Numbered from the stretch's first letter, positions 35,537 to 43,993 are shown. The stretch: 64,000 bases of DNA from Solibacillus sp040273735 (GCF_040273735.1 NZ_JBELZM010000012.1:62001-126000), one strand, 5' to 3'. A program made the numbers and translations. The notes: a model not told the origin generated them from the sequence alone.

Positions 35537-36100
35537 TTAGATTTTACCTACTAGATCTAAGCTTGGTGTTAACGTTTCGCTGCCTTCTTCCCATTTAGCT
35601 GGGCAAACTTCACCTGGATTGTTACGTACATATTGAGCTGCTTTAATTTTGTTCACTAAAATTGAAGCGTCACGGCCGATACCGCCAGCATTAATTTCTA
35701 ACGCTTGTACAACACCGTCTGGATCGATGATGAATGTACCGCGCTCTGCTAAACCATCTTCTTCGTTTAACACGTCAAACGCCTTAGAAATAGTATGAGA
35801 TGGGTCACCAATCATGATGTACTCGATTTTACCGATTGTTTCAGAAGTATCATGCCATGCTTTATGAGTGAAGTGTGTATCAGTCGATACTGAGTAAACT
35901 TCTACTCCTAAAGATTTTAAAGTAGCATATTCGTTTTGTAAGTCTTCTAATTCAGTTGGGCAAACGAATGTGAAGTCTGCCGGGTAGAAGCATACTACTG
36001 ACCATTGTCCTTTAAAGTTTTCTGAAGTTACGTCGATGAATTCGCCTTTTTGGAATGCTTTCGCAGCGAATGGTGCGATTTCTTTACCGATTAATGCCAT
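35537..36100 (-). CDS. ahpC: alkyl hydroperoxide reductase subunit C (peroxiredoxin)
   Basis: A 187-residue typical 2-Cys peroxiredoxin. The peroxidatic Cys is in FTFVCPTELED (near residue 47) and the resolving Cys in GEVCPAKWEEG (near residue 166). It reduces hydrogen peroxide and organic or nitrogen-derived peroxides, and is recharged by AhpF. AGGAGG is 7 bases before the ATG. PerR-like boxes lie just upstream at 36131-36159, so it is expected to be peroxide-inducible. Confidence 0.97.
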   Translation of the reverse strand: MALIGKEIAPFAAKAFQKGEFIDVTSENFKGQWSVVCFYPADFTFVCPTELEDLQNEYATLKSLGVEVYSVSTDTHFTHKAWHDTSETIGKIEYIMIGDPSHTISKAFDVLNEEDGLAERGTFIIDPDGVVQALEINAGGIGRDASILVNKIKAAQYVRNNPGEVCPAKWEEGSETLTPSLDLVGKI

Positions 36101-36130
36101 TTTAAAATTCCTCCTATATAAATATCAATG

Positions 36131-36159
36131 AAATAATTATTATAAAATAATTATTATTA
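36131..36159 (-). promoter_or_regulatory. tandem PerR-like boxes upstream of ahpC
   Basis: AAATAATTATTATAA (36131-36145) matches the palindromic PerR consensus TTATAATnATTATAA at 12 of 14 positions; a second copy AAATAATTATTATTA (36145-36159) matches at 11 of 14 and shares one base with the first. Confidence 0.75.
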
Positions 36160-36496
36160 CCATCTAAAATTATCTTATATTAACAATATTTCGTCAACCT
36201 TCTAGTACTCAATTTCAGTGAATTCTTCTTTAGAAATCACATATTCTAGTCATATATTAACAAGGATTGAATTTATACGTATAAAAAAAGTACTTGAAAA
36301 CAAAATTATGTCTTTAAAACGTTATTTTTGTATATTCAATCTATTTAAGTATAGTTATTAAATTTATAACATTCTCCGCTCCCCCTATAACTAGCAACAT
36401 AGACTCTTTCTAATAGACACCATTCTCGTTTAACGTATCTTCTATCTAATAAACGAGAAAAACGGACCCATCTACTCTCAATATTTCCTTCCAAAT
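36160..36496. other. AT-rich intergenic stretch upstream of ahpC
   Basis: About 340 bases without a gene. The only structure I see is a 10-base inverted repeat, TTCTCGTTTA (36423-36432) and TAAACGAGAA (36450-36459), with no T-run. Two TATTAGA motifs (on the minus strand, 36409-36415 and 36445-36451) resemble the 5.9 kb array motif. Confidence 0.5.
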
Positions 36497-36537
36497 AAAA
36501 AAGCCTATGCAGAAAGCTTTCACTTTCTACATAGACC
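36497..36537 (-). terminator. terminator after the microprotein pair
   Basis: Minus strand: GGTCTATGTAGAAAG and CTTTCTGCATAGGC form the stem; TTTTTTATTTG follows. Confidence 0.9.
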
Positions 36538-36546
36538 TTCCATTAA

Positions 36547-36669
36547 CTAGTTGGTATACGACAAAACAGCATTTTTGTACTTGGCTAAAAATGCAGCCGC
36601 CTCGCTTTTAGTTTTGTATTCGAACATACGAATGTCATTAGGATTATTGAACACTGTTACTACCCACAT
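36547..36669 (-). CDS. 40-residue microprotein, second of a tandem pair
   Basis: Begins MWVVTVFNNPNDIRMFEY and ends AVLSYTN. GGGAGCGG lies eight bases before the ATG. It is 29/40 identical to the upstream copy at 36694-36816, with the differences mostly at surface-type positions, which supports real coding. The pattern (short beta strand, turn, strand, amphipathic helix with KSEAAAFLAKY) suggests a tiny alpha/beta fold. No family recognised. Confidence 0.75.
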   Translation of the reverse strand: MWVVTVFNNPNDIRMFEYKTKSEAAAFLAKYKNAVLSYTN

Positions 36670-36693
36670 GTATTACCGCTCCCTTTCCTTTTT

Positions 36694-36816
36694 TTATTTT
36701 GTATATGATAATATTGCGTTTGTATATTTTTCTAATTTTGAAGTCGCTTCAATTTTCGTCGTATATTCGAATATACGAATATCGTTTATATTGTTAAATA
36801 CTGTTACTACCCACAT
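36694..36816 (-). CDS. 40-residue microprotein, first of a tandem pair
   Basis: Begins MWVVTVFNNINDIRIFEY and ends AILSYTK. AGGAG lies eight bases upstream of the ATG and a promoter is visible at 36846-36874. Its stop is 24 bases before the ATG of the second copy, so both are made from one mRNA ending at the 36497 terminator. The pair is a tandem duplication. Function unknown. Confidence 0.75.
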   Translation of the reverse strand: MWVVTVFNNINDIRIFEYTTKIEATSKLEKYTNAILSYTK

Positions 36817-36845
36817 GTTTCATTTCTCCTTTTTTATAAAACTGT

Positions 36846-36874
36846 ATTATAAATAGTCGATTCTCCCGTGACAG
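36846..36874 (-). promoter_or_regulatory. promoter of the microprotein pair
   Basis: On the minus strand CTGTCA (36869-36874) and a perfect TATAAT (36846-36851) are 17 bases apart, about 30 bases before the first ATG. Confidence 0.65.
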
Positions 36875-36952
36875 TTGCAGATTGTTATATAACACGCTTC
36901 CTGTTTTCTATTTTACTCCATTTCAATTAAAAAGAAACCTTCTAATCCCTCT

Positions 36953-37002
36953 TTTCACAATGTGTTCATAATTTATCTGATATCTTTGAACACTTTGTGA
37001 AA
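36953..37002. repeat. 16-base inverted repeat upstream of the microproteins
   Basis: TTTCACAATGTGTTCA (36953-36968) and TGAACACTTTGTGAAA (36987-37002) pair at 15 of 16 positions around 18 bases. No T-run follows on either strand. Apart from this and the 37154 terminator, I see nothing else in 36875-37194. Confidence 0.75.
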
Positions 37003-37153
37003 GTCCTGAATTTCATGTTTTAAACAAAAAACAGAAGAATAGAAGATAAACCAGCAAGTTCTGTTCTAGTACAGAATAACAGCGCTTACATAAAAAATTA
37101 TGTTCATATTTATTTGGCAGTTTCTTTATTTTCAATACTGTAAATCTGAAATT

Positions 37154-37191
37154 AAAAAAGGGATGTATAGAAATTCTATACATCCCTTTTA
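37154..37191 (-). terminator. terminator after the DUF948 gene
   Basis: Minus strand: AAAAGGGATGTATAGAA and TTCTATACATCCCTTTT form a perfect stem followed by T-run. Confidence 0.95.
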
Positions 37192-37194
37192 CGA

Positions 37195-37596
37195 TTATGC
37201 TTTTCGCTGAATAATACCCATTGCGGTATTAGTCCAACGTTCTACCTCGGCTTGTCGTTGTGGATCATTGTGTGCTTTCTTCATAACCTTCGTAGTCGCA
37301 TCGTGTGACACATCGCTCACTTGGTTCAATACATCGCTTGTATGTTTGACAGATTGAATGACAGACTGGACAGATTCTTTTTTATATTCGATATCTGCCA
37401 TCATACGATTGACTGTTGTTGTTAATTTCGTTGTTTCGGTTTGAATAGGATTCAGCTGTTTTTTAATTCCTTCAGCATGTGCCAATAGCAGTGTAACAAC
37501 TTTTTTTATTGGTCCAATTACAACAATAATACAGACGATTAACAGAACTACAGCAATTCCCAATATAACGAGAGCTGCTATTAACCACGGATTCAT
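37195..37596 (-). CDS. DUF948 family membrane-anchored protein (YtxG-like)
   Basis: A 133-residue protein: one N-terminal TM helix (residues 4-28, LIAALVILGIAVVLLIVCII), then amphipathic helices with heptad character (IQTETTKLTTTVNRMMADIEYKKESVQSVIQSVKHTSDVLNQV). DUF948 proteins in Bacillales are linked to general stress but have no assigned biochemistry. AAGGAGGCAT precedes the ATG. Single gene with a strong terminator. Confidence 0.8.
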   Translation of the reverse strand: MNPWLIAALVILGIAVVLLIVCIIVVIGPIKKVVTLLLAHAEGIKKQLNPIQTETTKLTTTVNRMMADIEYKKESVQSVIQSVKHTSDVLNQVSDVSHDATTKVMKKAHNDPQRQAEVERWTNTAMGIIQRKA

Positions 37597-37722
37597 AAAA
37601 TATGCCTCCTTAAAATTACTTTATTCCTTACATATACCCAACTTACTCCTAACAATACACTAAATATTTTGTCATGTAAGTTAAAAAGAAACGGAAAATT
37701 TTATTTTAATGTACTTGCCCTT

Positions 37723-39300
37723 TTATAAATAACGTCTTGCACCTGAGTAGTTCTTTTTGTAAACACCATTGTTCATTGATTCAATTTTTACTTTTGAAGC
37801 ATAGTGTGGTGCATGTAACATTTTACCGTCACCAATATAAAGGCCAACATGGTACACTTTCCCCTTGCCGCCATTATATGCAAAGAATACAAGGTCCCCC
37901 GGCTTTAAATTTTTCTTCGCAACAGCTTTACCGCCTGTTGCCTGATAGAATGAGTCCCTCGGAATCATGATTCCGTGTGTACGGAATACTGCATATAAAA
38001 TACCTGAGCAATCATAGCCCCAAGAAGATGTCCCTGCCCATAGATACGGTAATCCCAAATAACGCTTCGCTTCATTAATGATTGTATTAGCTGTTGGTTT
38101 TGGAACTTTGCTATAGGATGCATACGATTTTGCTGCACTTTTCTTTAGTAGTTTAACCCCATCGCCCGGTGTCTCTACATAATAATATTTTGCAGTCTCA
38201 TCAATTACCGGCAATATAGTTGCATAGCTGATTTGTAAAAATTTCGTTTTTGCGTCTTTTTCTAACAGATTCGTTTTATCTGCAGTAATAATCGCAATGC
38301 CGCAATCATCATAATTTTTGTTCGTTGCCACAACATGAGATTGTGGAACCCATCCAGGATAGCCTGCCTTTAAATATGGTACATATTGATCTTTTGCCGC
38401 GACACGTTGCCATTTTCCTTTTGTTTCAAGCAATGATACTTCATCGCCATACAACGCTTGAGTATCTGTACGTCCAACAAGCCATTTCTTTTGAGACAAA
38501 CTTAATGATGAGATCCATTTTTGCATTTCTACCGGATTTTTTGTCGAAGGATAATCAACAGCACGCGCCTGGTTAGGTTTATTCCATAAGTTTGTTACTG
38601 CGACATCAACTACATAACGTTTTTTCGCCGTTTCTTTTACACAGCTTTTGAATACAGGCTGTTCAGGTTCAGTAGGTCTTATTGACGGCTCAATAATTCT
38701 TGCAAGATATGAAACAAAATCCCCGCGAGTCATCATATCGCTCGGATTGAATTTTTGATTTTTTGCTGGGTATACAATTTTATTTGCTACTAATGCTTGA
38801 ATTGCTGGTAAGGCACTATGGTTTTTTCCTATATCCGTATATGAAGTTGCCGCCTGTCCGGTTAACTGAAACGCCGGTACCAAAATCTTTACCGCCTGTG
38901 CACGAGATAATTTTGCTTCCGGATTAAATTTCCCTTCAAACCCTGTCATCATGCCAAGCTCAGTTATTGCTGCAATGACAGGCATTCGCGGATCATCTGC
39001 AGGAATGTCTAAATATGTAGGAATTGTACTCATCTCTAAATCAATTTGCAGTGTGCGTACGATAAACTCGGCCACTTCATAGCGTGTAATTGGATCATCT
39101 GCACGAAAATTATCATTTGGCAATTGTACCACTCCACCCAAATTATTTAACACTGTAAGTTCTTCGTTTAATTTAGAATCATTTTTTACATCCGAAAACA
39201 TTTGGGCATAACCTGTATTTGTTGCCGCTGCTAACAGGAAACATATTACCCCAATTTGAAGTAAAATTTTTCCCATTCTATTTATGTTCCTACTCTTCAT
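37723..39300 (-). CDS. SLH-domain NlpC/P60 peptidoglycan endopeptidase
   Basis: A 525-residue exported protein. A signal peptide (about residues 1-32, ending near GYAQ) is followed by three SLH domains (repeating FxDV...ITRYEVAEFI, LSRAQAVKILV, MTRGDFVSYLA; residues ~35-210) that bind pyruvylated wall polymer, SH3-like regions, and a C-terminal NlpC/P60 domain with catalytic Cys in WGYDCSGILYAVF, His in YHVGLYIGDG and a third polar residue in MLHAPHY. It likely cuts D-Glu-(L)-diamino acid bonds in the wall. No clear terminator behind. Upstream 39301-39605 is AT-rich with no gene. Confidence 0.9.
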   Translation of the reverse strand: MKSRNINRMGKILLQIGVICFLLAAATNTGYAQMFSDVKNDSKLNEELTVLNNLGGVVQLPNDNFRADDPITRYEVAEFIVRTLQIDLEMSTIPTYLDIPADDPRMPVIAAITELGMMTGFEGKFNPEAKLSRAQAVKILVPAFQLTGQAATSYTDIGKNHSALPAIQALVANKIVYPAKNQKFNPSDMMTRGDFVSYLARIIEPSIRPTEPEQPVFKSCVKETAKKRYVVDVAVTNLWNKPNQARAVDYPSTKNPVEMQKWISSLSLSQKKWLVGRTDTQALYGDEVSLLETKGKWQRVAAKDQYVPYLKAGYPGWVPQSHVVATNKNYDDCGIAIITADKTNLLEKDAKTKFLQISYATILPVIDETAKYYYVETPGDGVKLLKKSAAKSYASYSKVPKPTANTIINEAKRYLGLPYLWAGTSSWGYDCSGILYAVFRTHGIMIPRDSFYQATGGKAVAKKNLKPGDLVFFAYNGGKGKVYHVGLYIGDGKMLHAPHYASKVKIESMNNGVYKKNYSGARRYL

Positions 39301-39605
39301 TTTTCCCTAACCTCCCATAATATAAAATTCACCTATCTATCTCTATACACCCTTACCTTTCTTTCTAAATAATAGTATTTATTGTAATTTTTTTCTATGC
39401 TATTTCTTTAATATTTTTGATTTTTACAAATTTTTATTATTTCTTCTTACATAATTGGTTCATATTTAGTTGAATTTTTTTCACGTGGAACATAATGTGA
39501 CAACTTTCGATAAATTTGCACATTATTTTTTTGTATTAAAAAAGAAATCGATACTTTATTTTTTTATCGCAAATTCATCATTTTAATATTTTTCAAATGT
39601 TTTCA

Positions 39606-39636
39606 TTGCATGTTACGTTACGTCAGCTTTTATACT
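39606..39636 (+). promoter_or_regulatory. MerR-type promoter with 19-base spacer
   Basis: TTGCAT (39606-39611) and TATACT (39631-39636) are 19 bases apart; the spacer holds GTTACGTTACGTCAGC with an imperfect ACGTTACGT palindrome. An over-long 19-base spacer with a dyad inside is the hallmark of promoters that MerR proteins untwist. Confidence 0.75.
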
Positions 39637-39656
39637 ACATATAAGGAGTGAGGAAG

Positions 39657-40391
39657 ATGTATTCAATCGGGGAATTTTCTAAAAAGACCGGCATTACAAT
39701 TCGGACTTTGCGTTATTACGGAGAAAAAGGGTTATTAATACCTGCCCGTATTTCTGAAGGCGGACAGCGCTATTATAATGATGCTAATATCATCACTGTC
39801 CAAAAGATCGTGACTTTCAAATATCTTGATTATTCTCTAGAGGAAATTAAAGAGCTGCTTAAAAAAGATGATTCTTTGCTTCAATCTTTGGAACATCAAA
39901 AGTTGCAGTTACTAAAAAAGAAAAAACAGCTGGAACAAATGCTTGCAACGATTGATACAGCCATTCACATTCACCAGAAAAATACAGCTGTCGATCCCAC
40001 TACATTACTGCTCATCATTCACAGTCTGCTGACAGAGGATGCCCAAAAGGATTATTTAAGACAGTATATTCCGGAGCCGCTCATTGAAAGGATATACAGT
40101 TTTTTAGATATGAATTTTATCGAAATTAATCGACGTTACATTGAAAGTCTCCATGGAATTAAACAGGCTTTCCTGCATCCGCCAGAAGACGCGAAACTAA
40201 AACAACTAATCGAACAGTTATTTTCCATTATCCCGTCAGAATTAACGAAAAGTTTAGCGCAGGAATTTGAAAAACATGCAAATATTGATTTTGATAATTG
40301 GTTATTTACGATTCCGCTTTCTAGTGAGGAAGAAAATTGGCTCTTGGATCAAGCTGCACGATTAAACATATTAGAGGGGGTTATTACATGA
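39657..40391 (+). CDS. MerR-family regulator of the adjacent ABC exporter
   Basis: A 244-residue regulator: winged helix at residues 1-70 (YSIGEFSKKTGITIRTLRYYGEKGLL, GQRYYNDANI), a long dimerisation helix (residues ~75-115, Lys/Leu/Gln-rich) and an effector region of about 130 residues with no family I can name. ATG 39657 follows AGGAGTGAGG; a GTG three codons upstream is possible. Its last bases overlap the ABC gene start (ATGA), so both are co-translated, and the promoter upstream fits autogenous activation on binding a drug. Confidence 0.85.
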   Translation: MYSIGEFSKKTGITIRTLRYYGEKGLLIPARISEGGQRYYNDANIITVQKIVTFKYLDYSLEEIKELLKKDDSLLQSLEHQKLQLLKKKKQLEQMLATIDTAIHIHQKNTAVDPTTLLLIIHSLLTEDAQKDYLRQYIPEPLIERIYSFLDMNFIEINRRYIESLHGIKQAFLHPPEDAKLKQLIEQLFSIIPSELTKSLAQEFEKHANIDFDNWLFTIPLSSEEENWLLDQAARLNILEGVIT

Positions 40392-42100
40392 ACGTTCAGC
40401 TAAAGCAATTATGGGAACTCATTAAAAAAAGCAAATTTCCCAAAAAGCTCGTCATCATTGTTTTTGTGTTAAGTATTATCGAAACACTCGCTTCACTTGC
40501 TGTCCCCCTATTTACGATGAATATGATCAACGATTTTTCGACTACAGGTTTTGCTTGGACAGCGGTCACTGCCGTTGCTCTAATTTTAGTCATACAGGCG
40601 GTGCTTAGTGGTTTAACTTACTTTCTAATGCGTATGCTTGGGGAACGAATTGTTGCAAATTTACGAAATACACTTTGGCAGCATATTTTACATTTAAAAA
40701 CCCCTTACTTTGATGCCCACGAATCCGGGGAAACGATGAGCCGTATTACACAAGATACAAGTGTCGTAAAAGAACTTGTAACAGACCATTTAGTAAGCTT
40801 TGTATCGGGCATTTTTTCTATAATTGGTGCGATTGCAATTTTACTGTGGATTGACTGGAAAATGACGCTTCTTATGTTAATAGCCGTACCGCTTGCGATT
40901 TTTGTTACATTGCCGCTTGGACAGAAAATGCATAAAATTGCTAAAGCCAATCAAGATGAACTGGCTTCATTCAGTGGACATCTTGGAAGGGTATTATCAA
41001 ATATCCGACTTGTAAAGTCTTCGCAAACCGAACCATTGGAAAAAGAACGGGGTGAAAACCGGATTGAGCAGCTTTACCGATTTGGTTTAAAAGAGGCAAA
41101 AATCCTCGCTATTTTATCTCCGATTATGACGCTCATTATGATGATTGTGCTAATTCTTTTATTCGGATATGGGGGCTCACAGGTATCTTCAGGAGCAATT
41201 TCTTCAGGGGAGCTTGTTGCGATTATGATTTATCTTGTACAAATCATCATTCCCTTTACACAAATGGCAACTTTTTTCACAGCCTTACAGAAAGCACTTG
41301 GTGCAACAGAACGTATTCAATCGATTATTGCTCAGACAACCGAAAAGTTATCCGGTCTTTCAACTCCTACGGTGGCACAAAATATCATTTTTCAAAATGT
41401 AAAGTTTCAATATGCCGAGCAGCCTATTTTAAAAGGGATGAACTTCACGATTCCCTCCGGTAAAACAACGGCATTTGTAAGCAGTAGCGGCGGCGGGAAA
41501 ACGACGATGTTTTCTTTAATCGAACGCTTTTATGAAGTGACAGCTGGCAAAATTTTATATGGACAGACAAATATTGAACAGTATGATTTATATGAATGGC
41601 GGAAATTGTTTGGGTATGTGACGCAGGACGCGCCCCTTATGAATGGATCAATCCGTGAAAATGTTTTGTATGGTCAACACGAAGCAACAGACGAACAAGT
41701 AATTGAAGCATTGAAGGCTGCCTATGCCTACGAGTTTGTAATTGGACTTGAACAAGGAATTGAAACAGAAGTTGGTGAAGGCGGCATTAAACTGTCAGGA
41801 GGACAAAAGCAGCGGATTGCGATTGCCCGTGCAATTCTACGCAATCCTCAAATATTACTGCTTGATGAAGCGACATCGAATTTGGACAATGAATCCGAAC
41901 GTGAAGTCCAGCTCGCTTTACAGACATTAATGCAAAACCGAACGACCGTCATTATCGCACATCGCCTTTCTACAATTACAAACGCCGACCAGATTTTACT
42001 GTTTGAAGATGGTCACCTGTCAGGCTCAGGTACACACGCGGAGCTCATTAATTCCCATTCATACTACAAACAGCTTTGGTCAAAAATGCAAATGAATTAG
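40388..42100 (+). CDS. homodimeric ABC multidrug exporter (BmrA/LmrA-like)
   Basis: A 570-residue half-transporter with six TM helices (residues ~20-310) and an NBD: Walker A SSSGGGKTT, signature LSGGQKQRIAIARA, Walker B ILLLDEATSNLD with intact catalytic Glu, and the switch His in IIAHRLST. Both ATP sites in a homodimer would therefore be active, unlike the BmrCD-like pair at 26146. Start is ATG 40388 after GAGGGGG. Co-translated with the MerR gene, so it probably exports the compounds that MerR protein senses. Confidence 0.9.
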   Translation: MNVQLKQLWELIKKSKFPKKLVIIVFVLSIIETLASLAVPLFTMNMINDFSTTGFAWTAVTAVALILVIQAVLSGLTYFLMRMLGERIVANLRNTLWQHILHLKTPYFDAHESGETMSRITQDTSVVKELVTDHLVSFVSGIFSIIGAIAILLWIDWKMTLLMLIAVPLAIFVTLPLGQKMHKIAKANQDELASFSGHLGRVLSNIRLVKSSQTEPLEKERGENRIEQLYRFGLKEAKILAILSPIMTLIMMIVLILLFGYGGSQVSSGAISSGELVAIMIYLVQIIIPFTQMATFFTALQKALGATERIQSIIAQTTEKLSGLSTPTVAQNIIFQNVKFQYAEQPILKGMNFTIPSGKTTAFVSSSGGGKTTMFSLIERFYEVTAGKILYGQTNIEQYDLYEWRKLFGYVTQDAPLMNGSIRENVLYGQHEATDEQVIEALKAAYAYEFVIGLEQGIETEVGEGGIKLSGGQKQRIAIARAILRNPQILLLDEATSNLDNESEREVQLALQTLMQNRTTVIIAHRLSTITNADQILLFEDGHLSGSGTHAELINSHSYYKQLWSKMQMN

Positions 42101-42104
42101 AGTG

Positions 42105-42140
42105 AAAAGTGCTCCGAAGAAAACTTCGCAGCACTTTTAT
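42105..42140 (+). terminator. terminator after the MerR-ABC operon
   Basis: AAAAGTGCT(C)CGAAG and CTTCG(C)AGCACTTTT with a short AAAA loop; TTATTG follows. Confidence 0.85.
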
Positions 42141-42149
42141 TGCTATATA

Positions 42150-42183
42150 AAAACACGCCAAAAGTCAATTTACTTTTGACGTG
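42150..42183 (-). terminator. terminator after the 42197 gene
   Basis: Minus strand CACGTCAAAAG pairs with CTTTTGGCGTG; TTTTTATA follows. Confidence 0.88.
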
Positions 42184-42196
42184 CTGTATTTGAATT

Positions 42197-42556
42197 TTAA
42201 GCTTTCAGTTGAGCGAACTGTATATCTTTACAATGTTTTTTCAGGATATCCAATACTTCATTTAAAAAACTAATCTCATCTTTTTCGACCATCCAGGCAT
42301 TTTCATCATGCTGAGCAACATACGTACTGCTTACGTATGGGGCATTTTCTGCTGTAATAAGTCGTACATAACCGAATGTCATACCGGCTTCCTTGTAATC
42401 AACTCTCAATATGTCATTGTATGAAATAGTCTTCATCCGGGGTTTTGATTTGTTTATAAATAGAAACTTTTCGCCAGCATAGTCAATTGTTATATCCGTT
42501 TTATCTAGTATCACCTTATAGCCACCAAATAATTTAAAGCTATATGTTTTCATCAT
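42197..42556 (-). CDS. conserved soluble protein, unknown function
   Basis: A 119-residue protein with a strand-rich core (KTYSFKLFGGYKVILDKTDITIDY, FLFINKSKPRMKTISYNDILRVDYKE) and a C-terminal helix (ISFLNEVLDILKKHC); this is a pleckstrin-homology-like pattern, but the assignment is tentative. GGAG lies six bases before ATG 42556; an ATG directly after it is equally possible. Neighbouring genes do not suggest a role. Confidence 0.55.
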   Translation of the reverse strand: MMKTYSFKLFGGYKVILDKTDITIDYAGEKFLFINKSKPRMKTISYNDILRVDYKEAGMTFGYVRLITAENAPYVSSTYVAQHDENAWMVEKDEISFLNEVLDILKKHCKDIQFAQLKA

Positions 42557-42629
42557 TAACGACTCCATTTCAACTATCATTAGTTTTATTATACGGATTG
42601 TGCCGATGAATTTCTAACTTTTACAAAGA

Positions 42630-43676
42630 TTACTGAGCTAAAAGATCCTCAACCGTAATTTTACCATTACTTGTTTTTAGTAGTATCGTATTTTCTTTAG
42701 TGCCATGCGAATAATGCGATGTTTTTTCATTATAAATAGATACGGATCCCCAAGCGGTCCAACTATCAATTTCAATATTTTGAAGTTTTCCTTCTGTACT
42801 CAATATTATTTGGCCATTATCCGATTCAAAATTTAATGGAGATTGGACAGTTTTCAACTGTGCGACAATTCGGCCATTTCGTGACTGTGCATTGATTTTA
42901 CCTGACACATTCTTAATCTCAACACGTCCGTTATCTGACTCTAACTGAAGCTCTTGACCCATCATATCCTCTGCGATAATCCGGCCATTATTGGAACTTG
43001 CCTTTACATGTTCAATATTGGTTTCTGTAAGCACCACTCGTCCGTTAGCCGAATGAGCATCAAGAACTTTCCCTTGAATATTGTCTGTTAAAATACGGCC
43101 GTTATCTGATTTCAGATAAAATTGCTGTGCGATTGTTTCAGATACCTTAATCCGTCCATTGTCATTATGAATCACAAGCTTTTCATACTGCTTTTTAGGC
43201 AGATAAACAACTGTATCTATTGTATTGACCGTTCCTATTATTGTAATAAACCAAAAACGTCGGACCTGTTCCTGACGCTTTATAGAGATGAAAAGAGTGT
43301 CATCTTTTATTTGCATGGTTGCTTCTGTCATTTGATCCTTATCCTTTGTTTCAATAAGAGCTTCATCAGCGCCAGTTGGAACAATTACAACATTCACACC
43401 GTTAGCCTCAATTTCTACATTTTGATACGGGATTGGCTTATCATTTTTCACAATCGCAATATTTTCCATGAAGTCCTCTTCATCATATGAAGCAAGAAGT
43501 TCTTCTGCAAGCTCTTCAACACTTCCAAATGATTTTATAATTTCTTCTGTCGTTTTTCCTTCTGCACGGCCATTTTCAAAGTATTCTTCAAAGTCTCTGC
43601 GGATATCATCTCTTTCCTGCTGTTGTAATCTTGCTAAATGGTTATCAAGTAAATTTAAAAATTGTTGTTCGTCCAT
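42630..43676 (-). CDS. DUF4097 beta-strand repeat protein with DUF1700-like N-terminus
   Basis: A 348-residue protein. The first ~60 residues are helical and acidic (MDEQQFLNLLDNHLARLQQQERD, TTEEIIKSFGSVEELAEELLA), as in the HAAS/DUF1700 signalling domain that pairs with PadR regulators. From about residue 170 there are six or more repeats of roughly 20 residues around (S/N)xNGR(I/V), giving the right-handed beta-helix of DUF4097/adhesin-like proteins. Such PadR-linked membrane-stress modules sense envelope conditions in other Bacillales. ATG 43676 follows GGGAGAGAATAAAA and is adjacent to the PadR stop; the two are co-transcribed. Confidence 0.85.
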   Translation of the reverse strand: MDEQQFLNLLDNHLARLQQQERDDIRRDFEEYFENGRAEGKTTEEIIKSFGSVEELAEELLASYDEEDFMENIAIVKNDKPIPYQNVEIEANGVNVVIVPTGADEALIETKDKDQMTEATMQIKDDTLFISIKRQEQVRRFWFITIIGTVNTIDTVVYLPKKQYEKLVIHNDNGRIKVSETIAQQFYLKSDNGRILTDNIQGKVLDAHSANGRVVLTETNIEHVKASSNNGRIIAEDMMGQELQLESDNGRVEIKNVSGKINAQSRNGRIVAQLKTVQSPLNFESDNGQIILSTEGKLQNIEIDSWTAWGSVSIYNEKTSHYSHGTKENTILLKTSNGKITVEDLLAQ

Positions 43677-43678
43677 TT

Positions 43679-43993
43679 TTATTCTCTCCCTTGAATTAAA
43701 GTATTTACACCTGAGATAAAACTTTCCCATTCATTACGTAAGCTCTGTAGTTGTTCAATCCCTAGTTCGGTAATTTGATAATATTTACGCGGCGGGCCTT
43801 CTGTGGACTCCATTAAATATGTTGTAAAAAGTCCGTCTTTTGTTAATCTGCGTAACAGCGGGTATACCGCTCCTTCTGATATTTCGATTTGTGTAGAAAT
43901 TGCTTGCACGAGCTCATATCCATACATATCTTTCTTTTCCAATAAGGCGAGGACACATAAATTCAACACGCCTTTTTTAAATTGAGGATTCAT
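43679..43993 (-). CDS. PadR-family transcriptional repressor
   Basis: A 104-residue winged-helix regulator of the short PadR-s2 type: MNPQFKKGVLNLCVLALLEKKDMYGYELVQAI, the wing GPPRKYYQITELG, and a C-terminal dimer helix. It represses its own operon in typical cases. Upstream bases 44024-44040 carry TAGTGT-N5-ACACTA, a plausible operator. GGAGGTGGAATA... ribosome region before the ATG. The gene pairs with the DUF4097 protein, a common PadR/HAAS arrangement. Confidence 0.9.
   Translation of the reverse strand: MNPQFKKGVLNLCVLALLEKKDMYGYELVQAISTQIEISEGAVYPLLRRLTKDGLFTTYLMESTEGPPRKYYQITELGIEQLQSLRNEWESFISGVNTLIQGRE

Noticed and set aside
37055..37075. TTCTGT-TCTAG-TACAGAA palindrome as an SOS (LexA) box
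   Set aside because: It does not match the Bacillus LexA consensus CGAAC-N4-GTTCG.
39490..39526. ATAATGTG/CACATTAT inverse pair upstream of the SLH-NlpC gene
   Set aside because: Short, AT-rich arms 19 bases apart in very AT-rich DNA; could be chance.
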